Assembly: GCA_030686995.1 (NCBI GenBank)
Contig: CM060708.1
Coordinates: 263,628,544-263,692,543 of the forward strand
DNA length: 64,000 nucleotides
Direction of reading: 5' to 3'
DNA from: Artemisia argyi
Lineage: Eukaryota; Streptophyta; Magnoliopsida; Asterales; Asteraceae
In this document: positions 12,955 to 24,289 of the stretch, one piece after another
Numbering within the stretch: position 1 is the stretch's first letter
Layout: every line of letters starts with the position of its first letter
Program-made: the position numbers and the translations under genes
The notes under the pieces: model-generated
Database searches by the model: none
Told to the model about the DNA's origin: nothing
Seen by the model: the letters and a program-made list of their open reading frames with translations, nothing else

Positions 12955-13329
12955 GGGGCGTTTGCTTGGGTTCAAACTAATAAGCATCACTAGGATCAGT
13001 TAAGATTGATAATGGATTACAGTGAGCTTGAACGATCAGGTAGATAAGAATAGAAAGGCGAAAGCTTCAGTATATTATCAATGGAGGATAGCTTGTTATA
13101 AATTTGTTACAAGTTTGTTACAAAATGATAATAAAGAGATTACAGAGAGGATTTGAGAGAGAAATTATTTATCAAAAGCTAAAATGAAAGTGAAGGAGCT
13201 AACAACTATTTAAACTCAATTTTGGCCCCAAAGTTAGTTATAGGTTGATTGAGGAGAAAATTCACATGTAACTACATGTGAGATAAATCTCAAGCATGCA
13301 CCTCATGTGCCTGTAATCAACTTCTAACA
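12955..13329 (-). repeat. Probable 3' LTR of a Reina-like gypsy element
   Basis: On the minus strand an LTR-like start, TGTTAGAAGTTGATTACAGG, sits directly after the purine tract TTAAGGGAAATGGAA (13330-13344), downstream of the integrase tail. A TATA-like TTTAAATAG lies at about 13209-13217. The far boundary is uncertain. A short LTR of about 0.4 kb suits Reina-type chromoviruses. Confidence 0.5.
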
Positions 13330-13827
13330 TTCCATTTCCCTTAAAATGATTTTTGTCCTCAAGAATCTAAATCAAAGTTGGGAAACCTTTTGCTCAAATC
13401 CCCAAGTTACTCCCAAGTTGCATCCTGTGGCTCTCCATTAGTCCACTGCACTAACCCATAGACTGCCACAACATTTTCCTTTTTAACAATCTTCTTATCT
13501 AAGAGGGCTCTGGGTTCAATTTCAATCATCCCTTCCTAATTCATCTGTGGTAATGTAACTGTATCAACATGTTGGCGGTTGCCCTTGCATTTATTCAATT
13601 GAGACACATGAAACACATCATGTATTTGAGAATGTGCAGGCAGCTTCAGCTTGTAAGCTACTTGTCCCCCCTTAGCTATGACTTCAAAGGGACCAAAATA
13701 CTTGGGTGAGAATTTTTTTTGCTTTCCTTGTCTGATGGAAACTTGTCTATGAGGTTGGAGTTTTTACAGCACTCAATCACCAACTTCTAATTCCCTTTCA
13801 GTTCTATTCCTATCAGCTTGTTGTTTT
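13330..13827 (-). pseudogene. Gypsy integrase C-terminus and chromodomain remnant
   Basis: Minus-strand translation gives GDWVL, KLQPHRQVSIRQGK, KFSPKYFGPFEVI, LPAHSQIHDVFHVSQL and then QWTNGEPQDATWE. This is the order of the integrase C-terminal GPF/Y region plus chromodomain of Reina-like chromoviruses. Several stops and frame changes break it (for example after GDWVL and before EGMIEIE). The 5' side is cut by a Copia LTR end at 13828. Confidence 0.8.
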
Positions 13828-15150
13828 TGTGGAAAACATAGAGTGGGGGGGGGGGGGGGGGTGAATTCATGTTACGTGTGACCAGGTCTTAAATTTATAA
13901 AGTCTCATCTACATACTGATCTACACATATACTAACGGGCAATGTACCCGATCCCGTGCAGTGCAGTGATTGGTAAATCCAAGGTAGTCCCAAGAGCTAT
14001 GTTGTGGTCTACTAACTTGAGGTTATCTACTTCTATCCTAGAAAGCAAAGTAAATGTCACGGTTGTGTTTTAGATCCACACGATCGCATTATAGGTATTT
14101 AATTAACTAATTAACAAAATTAGGGAAATGGTTGTGTATACTAATCAAGAGGATAAAATGGGTCAACCTAGTTAATCCAAAATGTTGATACAATTAAACC
14201 ATTAAAATGTTTATTTATATATTACGATCTTCTAATGTTTTTGTTGGTGATAACATCAAATAAGTACATATTATTGTCATCATTTGTCCTGTAGAACTGT
14301 CGAGGGGGGTGAATACGGTTTCTTAGGCTTTTTAGACGTTTAAAAACTTTAAGCCAAAGAGAACACCAAGTGGTTGTATAATAATCCAACAACCACTAGC
14401 ACAAACAAGTATATAAATTTAGTAAGAACACAACGATATATACTGGTTCGGGATGGGGGGTTTATACCATCCGTACGTCTAGTTGCGAATCCGCAACTCC
14501 GATACTATTCACTAGTATAATCCTTTCGATTGACTACAAACCACTACAATTCACTCCACCAATATTCACCAATATTGATGCTCACAAAGAAGGAGTTACT
14601 CCCACGGTATTCCGCCCTCGGAAACCACCCAAAAGAATCTCGCGATTCGACTTCACCTAAGGGTCACCAAGACCACTATCAAGACTTCCCACTAGAAGTA
14701 TCAAACCCTAACTAGATCTCCAATGATCTAGGCTTGGTCACCAAGACACAAGACTTCCTTTACAAACAATTGAATGAATGATTAAGTGTTTGTTTAATCA
14801 ACCAAGCCCTAACCTAACCTAGAGACTCGATTGTAATAGAAAGGGTATAAATAAGAAGACCCTAGACACAATCACAAGAGTGGATTATGTTCTTGTGATT
14901 CTTCCCTTGCAAAGATATGTGTTCTTTCAAAGATGTTAGTATGAAAATCAAGAACACAAGATTAGAGATATAAATTTGAGAGTGTTTAGAGAGAAAGAAT
15001 CTAGAGAGAAAGAATAATGGTAAGGGGTGAGGAATACAAGAGGCAAGGTATGTATTTATAGGCTAAGAACCCAAACTTGGGAAATTTTACCGAGGCCGGC
15101 GCGTCACCCACGCGTCAGCGCGCGGGCAGCGCGCTAGGCTTCTGTAAACA
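13828..15150 (-). repeat. Reverse-oriented SIRE-like Copia LTR fragments
   Basis: Two LTR 3' ends are seen in reverse. TGTGGAAAACATAGAG plus a run of 17 G begins at 13828, and TGTAGAACTGTCGAGGGGGG begins at 14290. Their complements end in the ACCCCC...CA style of Copia SIRE-type LTRs (compare 16760-16792). Between 14290 and 15060 the minus strand reads like a promoter and leader: a TATA-like CCTATAAATA at about 15054-15063, followed by a CT-rich leader. A GC-rich palindromic block lies at 15094-15135. A forward LTR-like start, TGTTGGTGATAACATC, is seen near 14242. The internal boundaries are tangled, and I cannot resolve the number of insertions. Confidence 0.5.
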
Positions 15151-15553
15151 TTTCCCAAGTGTTGGGTGTTTGGTTGCTTGTAAGCCCTTAGGGCTTTAGT
15201 TTATTGGTTTGTATTGTTCATGCATCTTGGATGTATGTTGTTTGTTATTTTCAACTATTAATTGAAGTATTTCCTTTCATGCTTTTAGTGATTGTTTTAT
15301 TTATATGTATATATTTGTTGAATATATATTGTGTTATCTAAATATTTTTGCAAGCATTCTATATCTCGACTTGTCTTGTAACCTTAAAACGAGGGGGAGT
15401 ACACATTAAGGGGGAGCTCAACCGACGTTGGGATAAACCTTTTTGATGTTCACAAAAAGGGGAAGAAGTGATATAAACTCACAAAGTACTTGCATATATA
15501 ACAATTTTTGATTTGATGAGTTTAGATTTTGTAATCATCAAAAAGGGGGAGAT
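15151..15553 (+). other. 3' non-coding tail of a Copia (SIRE-type) element
   Basis: Contains three purine tracts in forward orientation: CGAGGGGGAG at about 15391, TAAGGGGGAG at about 15407 and AAAAGGGGGAGA at 15541-15552. The last directly precedes an LTR start. SIRE-type elements are known to have such repeated tracts before the 3' LTR. The coding part of the element is absent. Confidence 0.55.
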
Positions 15554-16792
15554 TGTTGATATAAATAATGCATAAAAACGTTATTAATATTTATCGATAT
15601 CCTATGTTTTGACGATCACAAAATATAAAATCATTAAACGTAAAATCATTACAGACAAAATATCATTACATCCAACTAATTCACTTAAGGTATGAATAAA
15701 CAATTGTCTAATACATTTTATAATCAAATGAAGGTTTATTTACTAATTACAAATTATATAAAATGGTATAAACATTTTACATATTTAGAAAAACACTTTT
15801 GGTAATTAGAGGAAAATGTTTAATTCAAAATAAATATTTGAATTCAAATTTTTAACCAAAATCAGTTAAATCTACACCAAATAAACTTTCCCCAGAAAAG
15901 ACAAAAATTCAGGCTGTTACAGTGGGCGGCCCCCTTAATTATAAGGGGCGGCCCCCATAATTTTAAGGGGGCCGGCCATGATTTAAGGGGGCCGGCATAC
16001 ACTCCTCTGTTAGAATCTTTTGCCTATAAATACTGGTTCAAATCTGAAATTTTTCCTCACCTTTTGCACTAAAACTTTTTGTTCTAATTCTCTCAAATCA
16101 TCTTCCTAAATCCTTTGATCATAAACATATTAGTTCTTGTTTCAAGTGATCCAATCCTTCATTATTCAAAGTGCAAGAGAAGAATACTCCTTTCATTTCA
16201 AATCAAGAAGTATTGAAGATTAGTTATGTAGCTTGTATTTATTGTAAAGTTGTGTAGTGATTGTAATTGGTAGATCTAGGTGGGTTTGTAAATCTAGTAT
16301 TGAAGAAGTTGTGGTGTGAAGTAGAAGTAGTGTGTAGTTGTGAAGAAGTAGTGGTGTGCTCTAGTTGTGAAGAAGGTGTTTCTAGTCATGAAGAAGTCGT
16401 GAGATTGGTTCTAGCTACTATTAGGACTCGACATCTAGCTTAGTGTCGTTAATTGGTATAAGCGAAAGTTGTGTAAGGTTTCTCTGCCAAAAGGGAGTTT
16501 ATTGACATAGTGAAGAAAAACTCTCGAGTAGGTGACTCGAGGAGTGGAGTAGGGCGAAGAGGTGCTTCGTAGCCGAACCACTATAAATACCGTGTGTTGT
16601 GGTTTGATCTCTCTATCTCTATCTTTTCTTTACTTTCATATTTACGTTATAATTACTTAGTTAGTTAGATTAAATTGTTTGTGTTGTGCAAGTGTTGAAA
16701 TTCACATAAATAAGAATCGAAGCTTTAATAAAACAAAGTTTTTAAAATACAAATTGACGTAAAACTATTCAACCCCCTTCAAGTTTTCCACA
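15554..16792 (+). repeat. Copia (SIRE-like) 3' LTR
   Basis: Begins TGTTGATATAAATAATGC after a purine tract and ends AAGTTTTCCACA, followed by sequence of another element. A TATA box, CCTATAAATACTGG, lies at about 16022. Tandem GGGCGGCCCCC and GGGGGCCGGC blocks sit just upstream at 15925-15995. The 16793 element's 5' LTR is missing its first half exactly at this junction, so one element disrupted the other. Boundaries rest on the TG...CA ends and the purine tract. Confidence 0.65.
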
Positions 16793-17688
16793 TACTGTAA
16801 TAATAAGCGTTTCAACCCTTGTTCCATCCATGTTCAATTGAAGATAAGTTTTCCAAAAATCATACGATATGTCTATGTGTTGTGTGATTCTATCTTATGC
16901 TTTTCTTCTTTTTAACATGCTAGGCTAGTTTTTTATTGTGTTTGCTTAGATGTAATGAAACCTAGATGTTGATTATTGGTTGATGGTTTGTTTATAGTTG
17001 TTGTGGATGATTGTATTCGATGTTAGGCTTAAGAAAACTGGCAGACTTCCAATTGGTAACTTGCTTGAACGTCTTAAGAAACATGATCGGAGGTGTACTA
17101 CGAGTTATGGTTGTATTTAATGCATGAGCGAATTCTAGTGATCCCATGTTAGGAGCTTTTAGTCGGCTCGACATAGGAGTGAAGTAGGAGCTTATAGAGT
17201 TATGGAATTTCGTACACGGCCCTACGACTGGTATTAAGGAATATAACTCGTCATCCATGAAATTGTAACAAGCTAATCAACCGGTAAAAGATATATAGGG
17301 AGTAATGAATCTAAGTAAACACAGTTTCTCTTATTATTGTTTACACCACAAATAAGTTTTTAGTTTATTTTATTTTATTTTGATTGCATCTTTAGTTAAT
17401 TGGGTTAGTTGACTAGCAACTAATTCTGCCCACTCCTTCAAAACCCGAGATTTTAATTGCTTTCATAAAAATATAAAAATACAAAAAGAATCATCCCCCA
17501 CCTTTAGACCTAGTTTAGTAGACTTTTTAATCCTAGCGATCACTATTCCTGAGTTGAACGGTCAATCCCCCGGTACTTGTCACTATACTATACTACAATG
17601 AACAGGTACACTGCCTGGTGGGGATCGCAAGCTTCTCAAGATCCCTTGAGAGGTAAAACTTTTTGTGAGGGTGCAATTCCACGCATCA
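16793..17688 (+). repeat. 5'-truncated 5' LTR of the Athila/Tat-like element
   Basis: Homologous to 21543-22424, with a few substitutions and small indels (for example an extra short segment near 17085). Ends ACGCATCA just before the primer site. The missing U3 part has been replaced by the Copia LTR ending at 16792. Confidence 0.85.
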
Positions 17689-17694
17689 AGTTTT

Positions 17695-17713
17695 TGGCGC
17701 CGCAGCCCGGGGA
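17695..17713 (+). promoter_or_regulatory. Primer binding site, tRNA-Asp type
   Basis: TGGCGCCGCAGCCCGGGGA starts six bases after the LTR end. It matches the TGGCGCCGTTGCCGGGGA-like site, complementary to tRNA-Asp, that Athila/Tat/Ogre-type elements use. Confidence 0.8.
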
Positions 17714-17859
17714 ATAGTTATTGTCTAGGTTTGAATTCCTTTTTATTAGGTCTACTTGCTAGATTCCTTTCTAGTAAGATTTTTATTTTATTTTTATAGG
17801 TTTCTTTAGTCTATCTTTTCTTTGTGTGTTTGTTCATAAAATTCTCATAAATTATTCCG

Positions 17860-18817
17860 TTGGCCACTATGGAAAACGCGAATCCACCCCTTTCACCTAG
17901 TGAAGTTGCTTTGTTGCGAGAACAGATTGAGAGTGAGATTAGGGAACTTAATAGGTTGATTAATGTTGAGCTCAATCATGCATTTAGTGACCTAGCGACC
18001 GCCTTGTATTCGAATGAGGACATAGGACCTAATGATTTTAAGGTTGTTGTTGAGAATGTGGATGAACTTAAGGAAGGGGAGATAGATCCAAAACAGGGTG
18101 ATTATTTCAGTCTATATCCCACTAAGGAGGAAACCGCTTATTATAACAATCTCATTGATAATCCTCGGCCTCCTTTTGTTAAAATTGACCCTAAGATTAA
18201 GAAAGGTGACCCTAAGAATGTGAAGATACCATGCATGATTAGGTATAAATGCATTGATCAAGCCTACATAGATTTTGAATCCCAACTCAACATTATGTCT
18301 TCAAGTGTCTATAATGAGTTAGTAACGACAAGACTTGGACCTAGAAAAGATCCAATACCCCGATGGAGTTTGTAACTTTATCGGGAGAGTTAAGGGTCTA
18401 CGTGTCTTTGTTGGGAACTTTACTTACCTCGTGGACTTTATGGTTGTGGAAGACTTGGCCAATATTATAGATTGTCGCTTATCCCATGTGGTACTAGGTA
18501 AGCCATTTGTTGAGGAGTCTAAGTTAAAACACGATCAAATAGAGGGAATGGTCCAGTTCTTCAATGGGACCGATTGGATCAGCTATAGGATGCCTAATAA
18601 AATGAAGGAGTTTCGTTATGTGCCTCAACTTGATATGGATAACATTAGTGCAATTGAGGACATTAACGAAGAAGATAAGAGTAAAGGAATGCTTTATTTT
18701 ATTTTTAACTTTGTCTTAATTACATATAAAGGCATTTTGAAAAAGCTAAGTGTAAGGGGAAACCCAAATTTGTTTATAAGAACGAAATTGGACATGAACC
18801 ACAACAATATTAAATGA
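17860..18817 (+). pseudogene. Gag/retropepsin-like protein, frameshifted
   Basis: Two overlapping frames: 17860-18375 (171 codons) and 18335-18817 (160 codons). They form one protein broken by a frameshift near 18340-18370. The first part holds an acidic, coiled-coil-like N-terminus and the segment NPRPPFVKIDPKIKKGDP, then IPCMIRYKCIDQAYIDFESQ. The second has VFVGNFTYLVDFMVVEDL and VVLGKPFVEESKL. The fold order resembles plant retropepsin-like domains (PC.I......A..D.GAS.N.M, then V.FVV, then ILGRPF). The D-S/L-G catalytic triplet is replaced by DFE here, so protease activity is unlikely. I know near relatives from Asteraceae predicted proteins. No RT follows. Confidence 0.75.
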
Positions 18818-19364
18818 ACATGCATACTAGTAATTGTTAGAGTCAAATACTTGTATCGAGTAATAAAGATGTTTTGCAGGATTTTCCAGGAAGTAAGGCA
18901 TAAGTTTTTCCAGAAATTTTCCGGAAACTTAACATGAGATTTTTTCAGGAACATTCTGACGGTGTCAGGAGTTATAACCTGACGGCGTCAAGTACAAAAA
19001 TTCTGAAAATTTTGCGAGTTTTGTTTATACCGGAGTCTTAAAGTTTTTGTTGATTCTTTAGTTTTATTAACTCCAGGAAATCTGCAAACATTCATTCCAC
19101 AATCATTATATCTTAATTTGTTTTCTATGATTTTTTAGTATATATAGATTGCCGCCGATTTTACGCGAGGTTTGCCTTGATTGTTTTCTCAGGTTTAACA
19201 GGTTACATTGGATAAGAGGATGATTTATATTTATTGGGGGAAGCTTTCAAAGTTCATTTTCTTGGAAAAAGATCTAACATTGTTGACAGACTATCCACAC
19301 CGAACGAATCAGGGGAGTATTTGTTTTCATTCTTTTACCTTATTTTCTTTTACATTTTTTTTGT

Positions 19365-19405
19365 TGAACATTGGGGACAATGTTCAGCTTAAGTGTAAGG
19401 GGAGG
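19365..19405 (+). promoter_or_regulatory. Hairpin plus AAGTGTAAGGGGAGGG module
   Basis: Nine-base arms TGAACATTG (19365-19373) and CAATGTTCA (19378-19386) enclose the loop GGGA. Four bases later comes AAGTGTAAGGGGAGGG (19391-19406). The same layout recurs at 20957, 36844, 36982, 37553 and 56840 with different arms. It could be an internal polypurine primer or an RNA signal; function unknown. Confidence 0.65.
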
Positions 19406-20956
19406 GTAAATGATGATACTTTTGAGAATACAATTATGCTTGAGTTTGTTTTTTCGATAGTAGATGTGTAATAAAACTAAGAGAAATACTTGTTAGGGCA
19501 ATTTTAGCGCCAAATTTAATTTTTCTTACAACATTTAGGAGTGGAGCTTTAGCCTTAATAAGCGTCTCATGGATAGGAGTTGTATGACTAGCACAAAAAC
19601 CGTACCACTCAGAAAAATTTTCCACCCAAATATATGAGGTTCGCCTTTAGATTTGTTAGGAAAAGCATTCATTATTAGTGCTTATGAGTGTACTGGCAGT
19701 ATTTAGATTCTAGAACTTGCGTTAGTGATGCATCCCGAGACCGCTAGTGAGACTACATTCGTGTAGTTAGGATTTACTACATGATAAGAGGCATTAGGAT
19801 CACCCTTGTGTTAAACCCGTATCATAATTACATGACCATTTAAGTCAATTACCTTGACTAGTAAAGTCAATTAATTCTCCCACACCTTTGCGTTGTACTC
19901 ATTTTTAGTACACGATACCCCTAGTACACCCCTCCGAGCCTATCTTTTCGTTTCTAACTTTAAGCATTTTACTTAAAGGAAGAATTTGTTAACAATCCAC
20001 CCCAAATGTGCAACCAAATCGCCTTAGCCTTCCGTGTACACACTCATCTTTAGTGCATTATTGTTATTTGTTTAAACCCTTAGTTAATTATCTAATTGGT
20101 TACATGGTTGCTAAGTCGAGTCATATCTTGTACATATAGTTTTGGAACGATTGGGACTCATGGGTAAAGTACTTGTGTTATGGAGTAATGGGGAAGAATA
20201 TCATATATTACCCCCATATGTGCGTTAATCTTAAAAAGTACTCCAAGTGTTTTGATTATCTTGATTCGAGTCATTAGAATAGATATGTGTAAAGTATGTA
20301 AAAGTTCAAGTGTAAAGGGAATGCAAATTCCGTATGTGTATTATTTTGGATGGTAGGGTAAAAGTGTATGCAAAAAAAATAATAAAAAATAATAATTGAA
20401 AAATCAAGAAAAAAAAGAAAAAAAATAGAAAAAGAAAAAGAGAAAAAACATACGAACTACCATCCTGTTTCATTCTATGTTTGTTTATGTTTTTGTTATT
20501 TTTGATTTATTAGCTTAAGTCGAGTCGAGTCTTGGCTTAGCAATGCCACATTGTACATGTAATTAACCAAGATGATTAACTCGCCACCAGTAAATATTGC
20601 CTTTATCCAACAAAACCGTGTTTACCATATCCCTACACCTCACGTTATAACCCTTTAAAAGACCTCTTTGACAGTTTATCTTATGTGCTTACACCAAGTG
20701 GTGGAGGTTTGATCCTTTCCCAAGCCTATGGTAATCTATTTGCTATGACAGGTAGTGAGAGATGTTTTCCATTTCCTTATTGTGATATATACTTTATTAC
20801 ACCCGAGAGATGTGAGTATCTAAACACTATTTGTGAGGTGCTAGTGTATAACCTCCGTGCTTTTTTTGGTTTTAAGTGGAACGATTATTTGTTGTAATTA
20901 CTTTTAACTTAGTGTTAAATGACCCCTAACTTGTATTTTGATTAGAATAAAAGCGC

Positions 20957-20996
20957 ATTTGCTTGAGGACAAGCAAATCTCAAGTGTAAGGGTATT
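20957..20996 (+). promoter_or_regulatory. Terminal hairpin and polypurine tract before the 3' LTR
   Basis: Nine-base arms ATTTGCTTG (20957-20965) and CAAGCAAAT (20970-20978) enclose the loop AGGA. CAAGTGTAAGGGTAT follows, and the LTR start TGATAAGG is at 20997. The purine part is where plus-strand priming would occur. Confidence 0.7.
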
Positions 20997-22424
20997 TGAT
21001 AAGGCGAAAAGTGTACCGCTTTTGGGGGTTATTAAAGCCCAAATTCGTAATTATTTGATCAATTATTTCCTAAATCGTTCCTTTTGTCATTTTAGGTACT
21101 TTTGAGAGGAAATTTACAAAAGGAAGCATTTTGGACGTTTTTGGAGCGAAAAAGTGAAGAAAACGACAAAGTCTCAAAATCTTTGCTGGGAACAGTACCT
21201 GACGGCATCAATGCAATGCAAGTGACGGCGTCAAGAGTGGCAAAAGAGGTGGATGTGGAAAATACACATGACGGCCCAGAACAATTTCAAGGCATTTTGG
21301 CCTGACAGCGTCACCAAGGCCGTCAGGGTCAAAACACATGTGACGGCCCAGAGTAAATTTACACATGACGGCGTCAAAAGTGGATCTAGGTAATACGAAT
21401 TTTATCTTGGTGGCGAGTTGACGGCGTCACAAGCTAACACGTGACGCCGTCAAGGTGTAAAATCTATATATAGTTTTCTAATTTTCATTCATTAGGTGTG
21501 GAACTTTTGGAGAGCTTCTTTTTGAAAACCCTAGACGAATTTTCTGTAATAATAAGGGTTTCAACCCTTGTTCCATCCATGTTCAATTGAAGATAAGTTT
21601 TCCAATAATCATACGATATGTCTATGTGTTGTGTGATTCTATATTATGCTTTTCTTCTTTTTAACATGCTATGCTAGGTTTTTATTGTGTTTGCTTAGAT
21701 GTAATGAAACCTAGATGTTGATTATTGGTTGATGGTTTGTTTATAGTTGTTTTGGATGATTGTATTCGATGTTAGGCTTAAGAAAACTGGCAGACTTTCA
21801 ATTGGTAACTTGCTTGAACGTCTTAAATGATCGGAGGTGTAGTACGATTTATGGTTGTATTTAATGCATGAGTGAATTCTAATGATCCCATATTAGGAGC
21901 TTTTAGTCGGCTCGACATAGGAGTGAAGTAGGAGCTTATAGAGTTAGGGAATTTCGTACACGGCCCTACGACTAGTATTAAGGAATATAACCCGTCATCC
22001 ATGCAATTGTAACAAGCTAATCAACCGGTAAAAGATATCTAAGAAGTAATGAAATCTAAGTAAACACCTTTTCTCTTATTATTGTTTACACCACAAATAA
22101 GTTTTTAGTTTATTTTATTTTATTTTGATTGCATCTTTAGTTAATTGGGTTAGTTGACTAGCAACTAATTCCGCCCACTCCTTCAAAACCCGAGATTTTA
22201 CTTGCTTTTATAAAAATACAAAAAGAATCATCCCTCACCTTTAGACCTAGTTTAGTAGAATTTTAATCCTAGTGAACACTATTCTTGAGTTGAACGATCA
22301 ATCCCCCGGTACTTGTCACTATACTATACTACAACGAACAGGTACACTGCCTGGTGGGGATTGCAAGCTTCTCAAGATCCCTTGGGAGGTAAAACCTTTT
22401 GTGAGGGTGCAATTTCACGCACCA
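20997..22424 (+). repeat. 3' LTR of the Athila/Tat-like element
   Basis: 1428 bp, from TGATAAGGCG to CACGCACCA. It contains a cluster of TGACGGCGTCA dyads (21200-21452), a TATA box CTATATATAG (21464-21473), and downstream sequence matching the partial 5' LTR. A related LTR, 1424 bp long, lies at 53641-55064. Confidence 0.85.
21200..21473 (+). promoter_or_regulatory. LTR promoter: TGACGGCGTCA dyad cluster and TATA box
   Basis: TGACGGCGTCA, TGACGCCGTCA or one-mismatch versions occur at 21200, 21223, 21303, 21366, 21419 and 21442, with half-site versions at 21269 and 21341. The TATA box CTATATATAG is 11 bases after the last. Each dyad holds two inverted TGACG half-sites. TGACG is the known core of TGA-type bZIP (as-1) sites, so a bZIP-driven promoter is an inference. 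Confidence 0.6.
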
Positions 22425-23860
22425 ATATATATATTGGTATGTCACATTTATTGAATTTCTCGTTCATGCTTCTATTAAAACTCTCTTTTATCGCAGTTTC
22501 TTGCGCAATGAGAATTTTATCAACTGCACTCAACAACCTGTCTAAGTTGGACTGTTGCCGTCCAAATATAATTTCAGCAACGCGTGGTGACTCTCAACTC
22601 TACACGTTGTTGTCTGGCCGTAGCAGTGATATTAATCGATGATACACGAGACAAACATGTTACCGTAATCTCGCACCAAGTTATTCAGATACTAAGCAAT
22701 ACCTGAAAAAATAATGAACTAACAAAAGGTCATTCGGGTTTTTATTTACTAAATAATAAAAATCAGTGAATTAATAATTAAGTACCCGCATGATTGACCA
22801 ATCGCTGTTGTAGGCGTTCGTAATGATGCACGAAATCTCTGCGTTTCGAAGCTTTAATCATATGATCCTATCTCCATTTGATGGATTCATAGTCCTCTAA
22901 TGAAACACATCTATTTCTGCAATTCTGAAGAATATTTTGCTGTATATGCCATCGACAGAGTAATCTGTGAGCGTCAGGAAATTCCGCTTTGCATGCCCCA
23001 ATCAACGCTAAATCTATGTCGGTGACGATAACATGCGGGTAGTATCTTTGATCTATCAGTAACTTCACACATTGCAATACCCATTGAAAATTAAACCCTT
23101 TTTCACTGTTTAAAAAGCTGTACCCCATTGAGAATGTTTTATTTGTCGAAGTTACTCCGACAATTTCTAATAACGGCAATTTAAACATTGTGGTATTGTA
23201 CGTGGAGTCGATAATCATGATTTGAGGGAATGTACACCATAGAGCATATGATGTGGGATGAACAAAAAATAGTTCCTCAAGCTGATTTTGCTCATTTACC
23301 CTATCGTAATATATATACCCTGCATCCCTTAAATGTGAGTAAAGGACTTGAATTAGAGTTCGACCACCTTCTTTGATTTTCCGGATCTTACCTTGTGTGT
23401 TATATATAGTTCTAACGCTAGACACGTTATCCGGATTACGACCCTGTATTGTCGAAAGTATATTACGTGGTCGTACGTTATAACCTGCCAATTCTTCGAC
23501 CAAACCGAACTCATCCTCCTTTAATCGCATTGCATATGGGAAACCATGCAACGACTCTGCCAAATCATGATTATGGCTATCATCTTTCACCCTCAAAATC
23601 CAAAAATCACCCGTCAGATGATAGTTCGCCACTAATTTGAATGGACAACCCGTTTTAAAGGTACTGGTTTGCCGTTTTCCACTACCTTCAGGTGTATATT
23701 TTCCACCCTTTGAACACCTATAATTTATTTCGTACAGATAACCCTTTTCTGCTTTGGTTCTTCTTTTAACAATGACAAAACCGAGCTCACGGGCTATACT
23801 TTGCACCCACTCAGTTAATTGCTCGTGAGAACCGAACGCCTGAAAGTATATTTTTACCAA
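22425..23860 (-). pseudogene. MULE transposase, FAR1-related, broken and truncated
   Basis: The minus-strand frame 23860-22868 (330 codons) has a FAR1-type zinc DNA-binding region at about residues 8-90 (GFVIVKRRTKAEKG, CPFKLVA, SHNHDL). It continues into the MULE transposase core with IDSTYNTTMFKLPLLE near 217 (first catalytic Asp) and VTDIDLALIGACKAEFP near 280 (second Asp), then LLCRWHIQQNI. After a stop near 22868 the match goes on in shifted frames (YLNNLVRDYGNMF, RVESHHALLKLYL, SNLDRLLSAVDKIL) to 22430, where the LTR element cuts it. A splice-acceptor-like TTTCAG precedes the coding match near 23842, so the true protein probably started upstream. It would cut and paste Mutator-like DNA elements if whole; this copy cannot. 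Confidence 0.85.
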
Positions 23861-24197
23861 TACAAAAAACTTTTACAAATACATTTTACAAAAATGACAA
23901 AAATTACGTTTTTACTAATAAAATTTACAATTACAAATAACTTTTACAAAATTACATTTTTATCTTTTTACAAATAACTTTTACAAAATTACATTTTTTA
24001 ACTTTTTACAATATATAAAAAAAGTTTTTAACTTTTCAGAATATACAAAAAAAACTTTTTAACTTTTTACAATATACATTTTACAAATAACTTTTTACAT
24101 TTTAGAATATACATTTTACAAAATACATTCAATAAATAACATTTTACAAAACACATTTTATAAATAACATTTTACAAATTACCAAAATACAAATTAC

Positions 24198-24233
<36 letters not shown>
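23861..24233. repeat. Degenerate ACTTTTTACAAAATACATTTT repeats and poly-A
   Basis: Short diverged repeats built from ACTTTTTACAAA and TACATTTTACAAAT occur at 23861-24180, then 33 A at 24201-24233. No coding signal. Confidence 0.7.
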
Positions 24234-24235
<2 letters not shown>

Positions 24236-24289
24236 TAAAACGCGTTTTACGCATCCCCACACACAACTCTTAACACACACTCACCACAT

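Larger units (their letters stand above)
18818..20996 (+). other. Non-coding 3' interior of the Athila/Tat-like element
   Basis: No supported gene. It includes two TGACGG(T/C)GTCA-type dyads (about 18958-18994), a hairpin plus purine tract at 19365-19405, an A-rich block at 20370-20450, and the terminal hairpin and polypurine tract at 20957-20996. A 70-codon frame at 20685-20897 has no recognisable domain and may be chance. Confidence 0.6.
16793..22424 (+). mobile_element. Non-autonomous Athila/Tat-like LTR element
   Basis: Partial 5' LTR (16793-17688), tRNA-Asp-type primer site, a broken gag/protease-like gene, about 2.2 kb of non-coding 3' interior, a polypurine tract and a complete 3' LTR (20997-22424). 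The 5' LTR matches the second part of the 3' LTR from about 21543 on. No RT, RNase H or integrase is encoded, so mobilisation would need a helper. The 3' end lies directly against a MULE transposase remnant, so the element inserted into it. The left target duplication is lost. Confidence 0.8.

Noticed and set aside
16793..22424. Possibility of an autonomous Athila element with env
   Set aside because: No RT, integrase or env-like frame in the interior; only a broken gag/protease-like gene.
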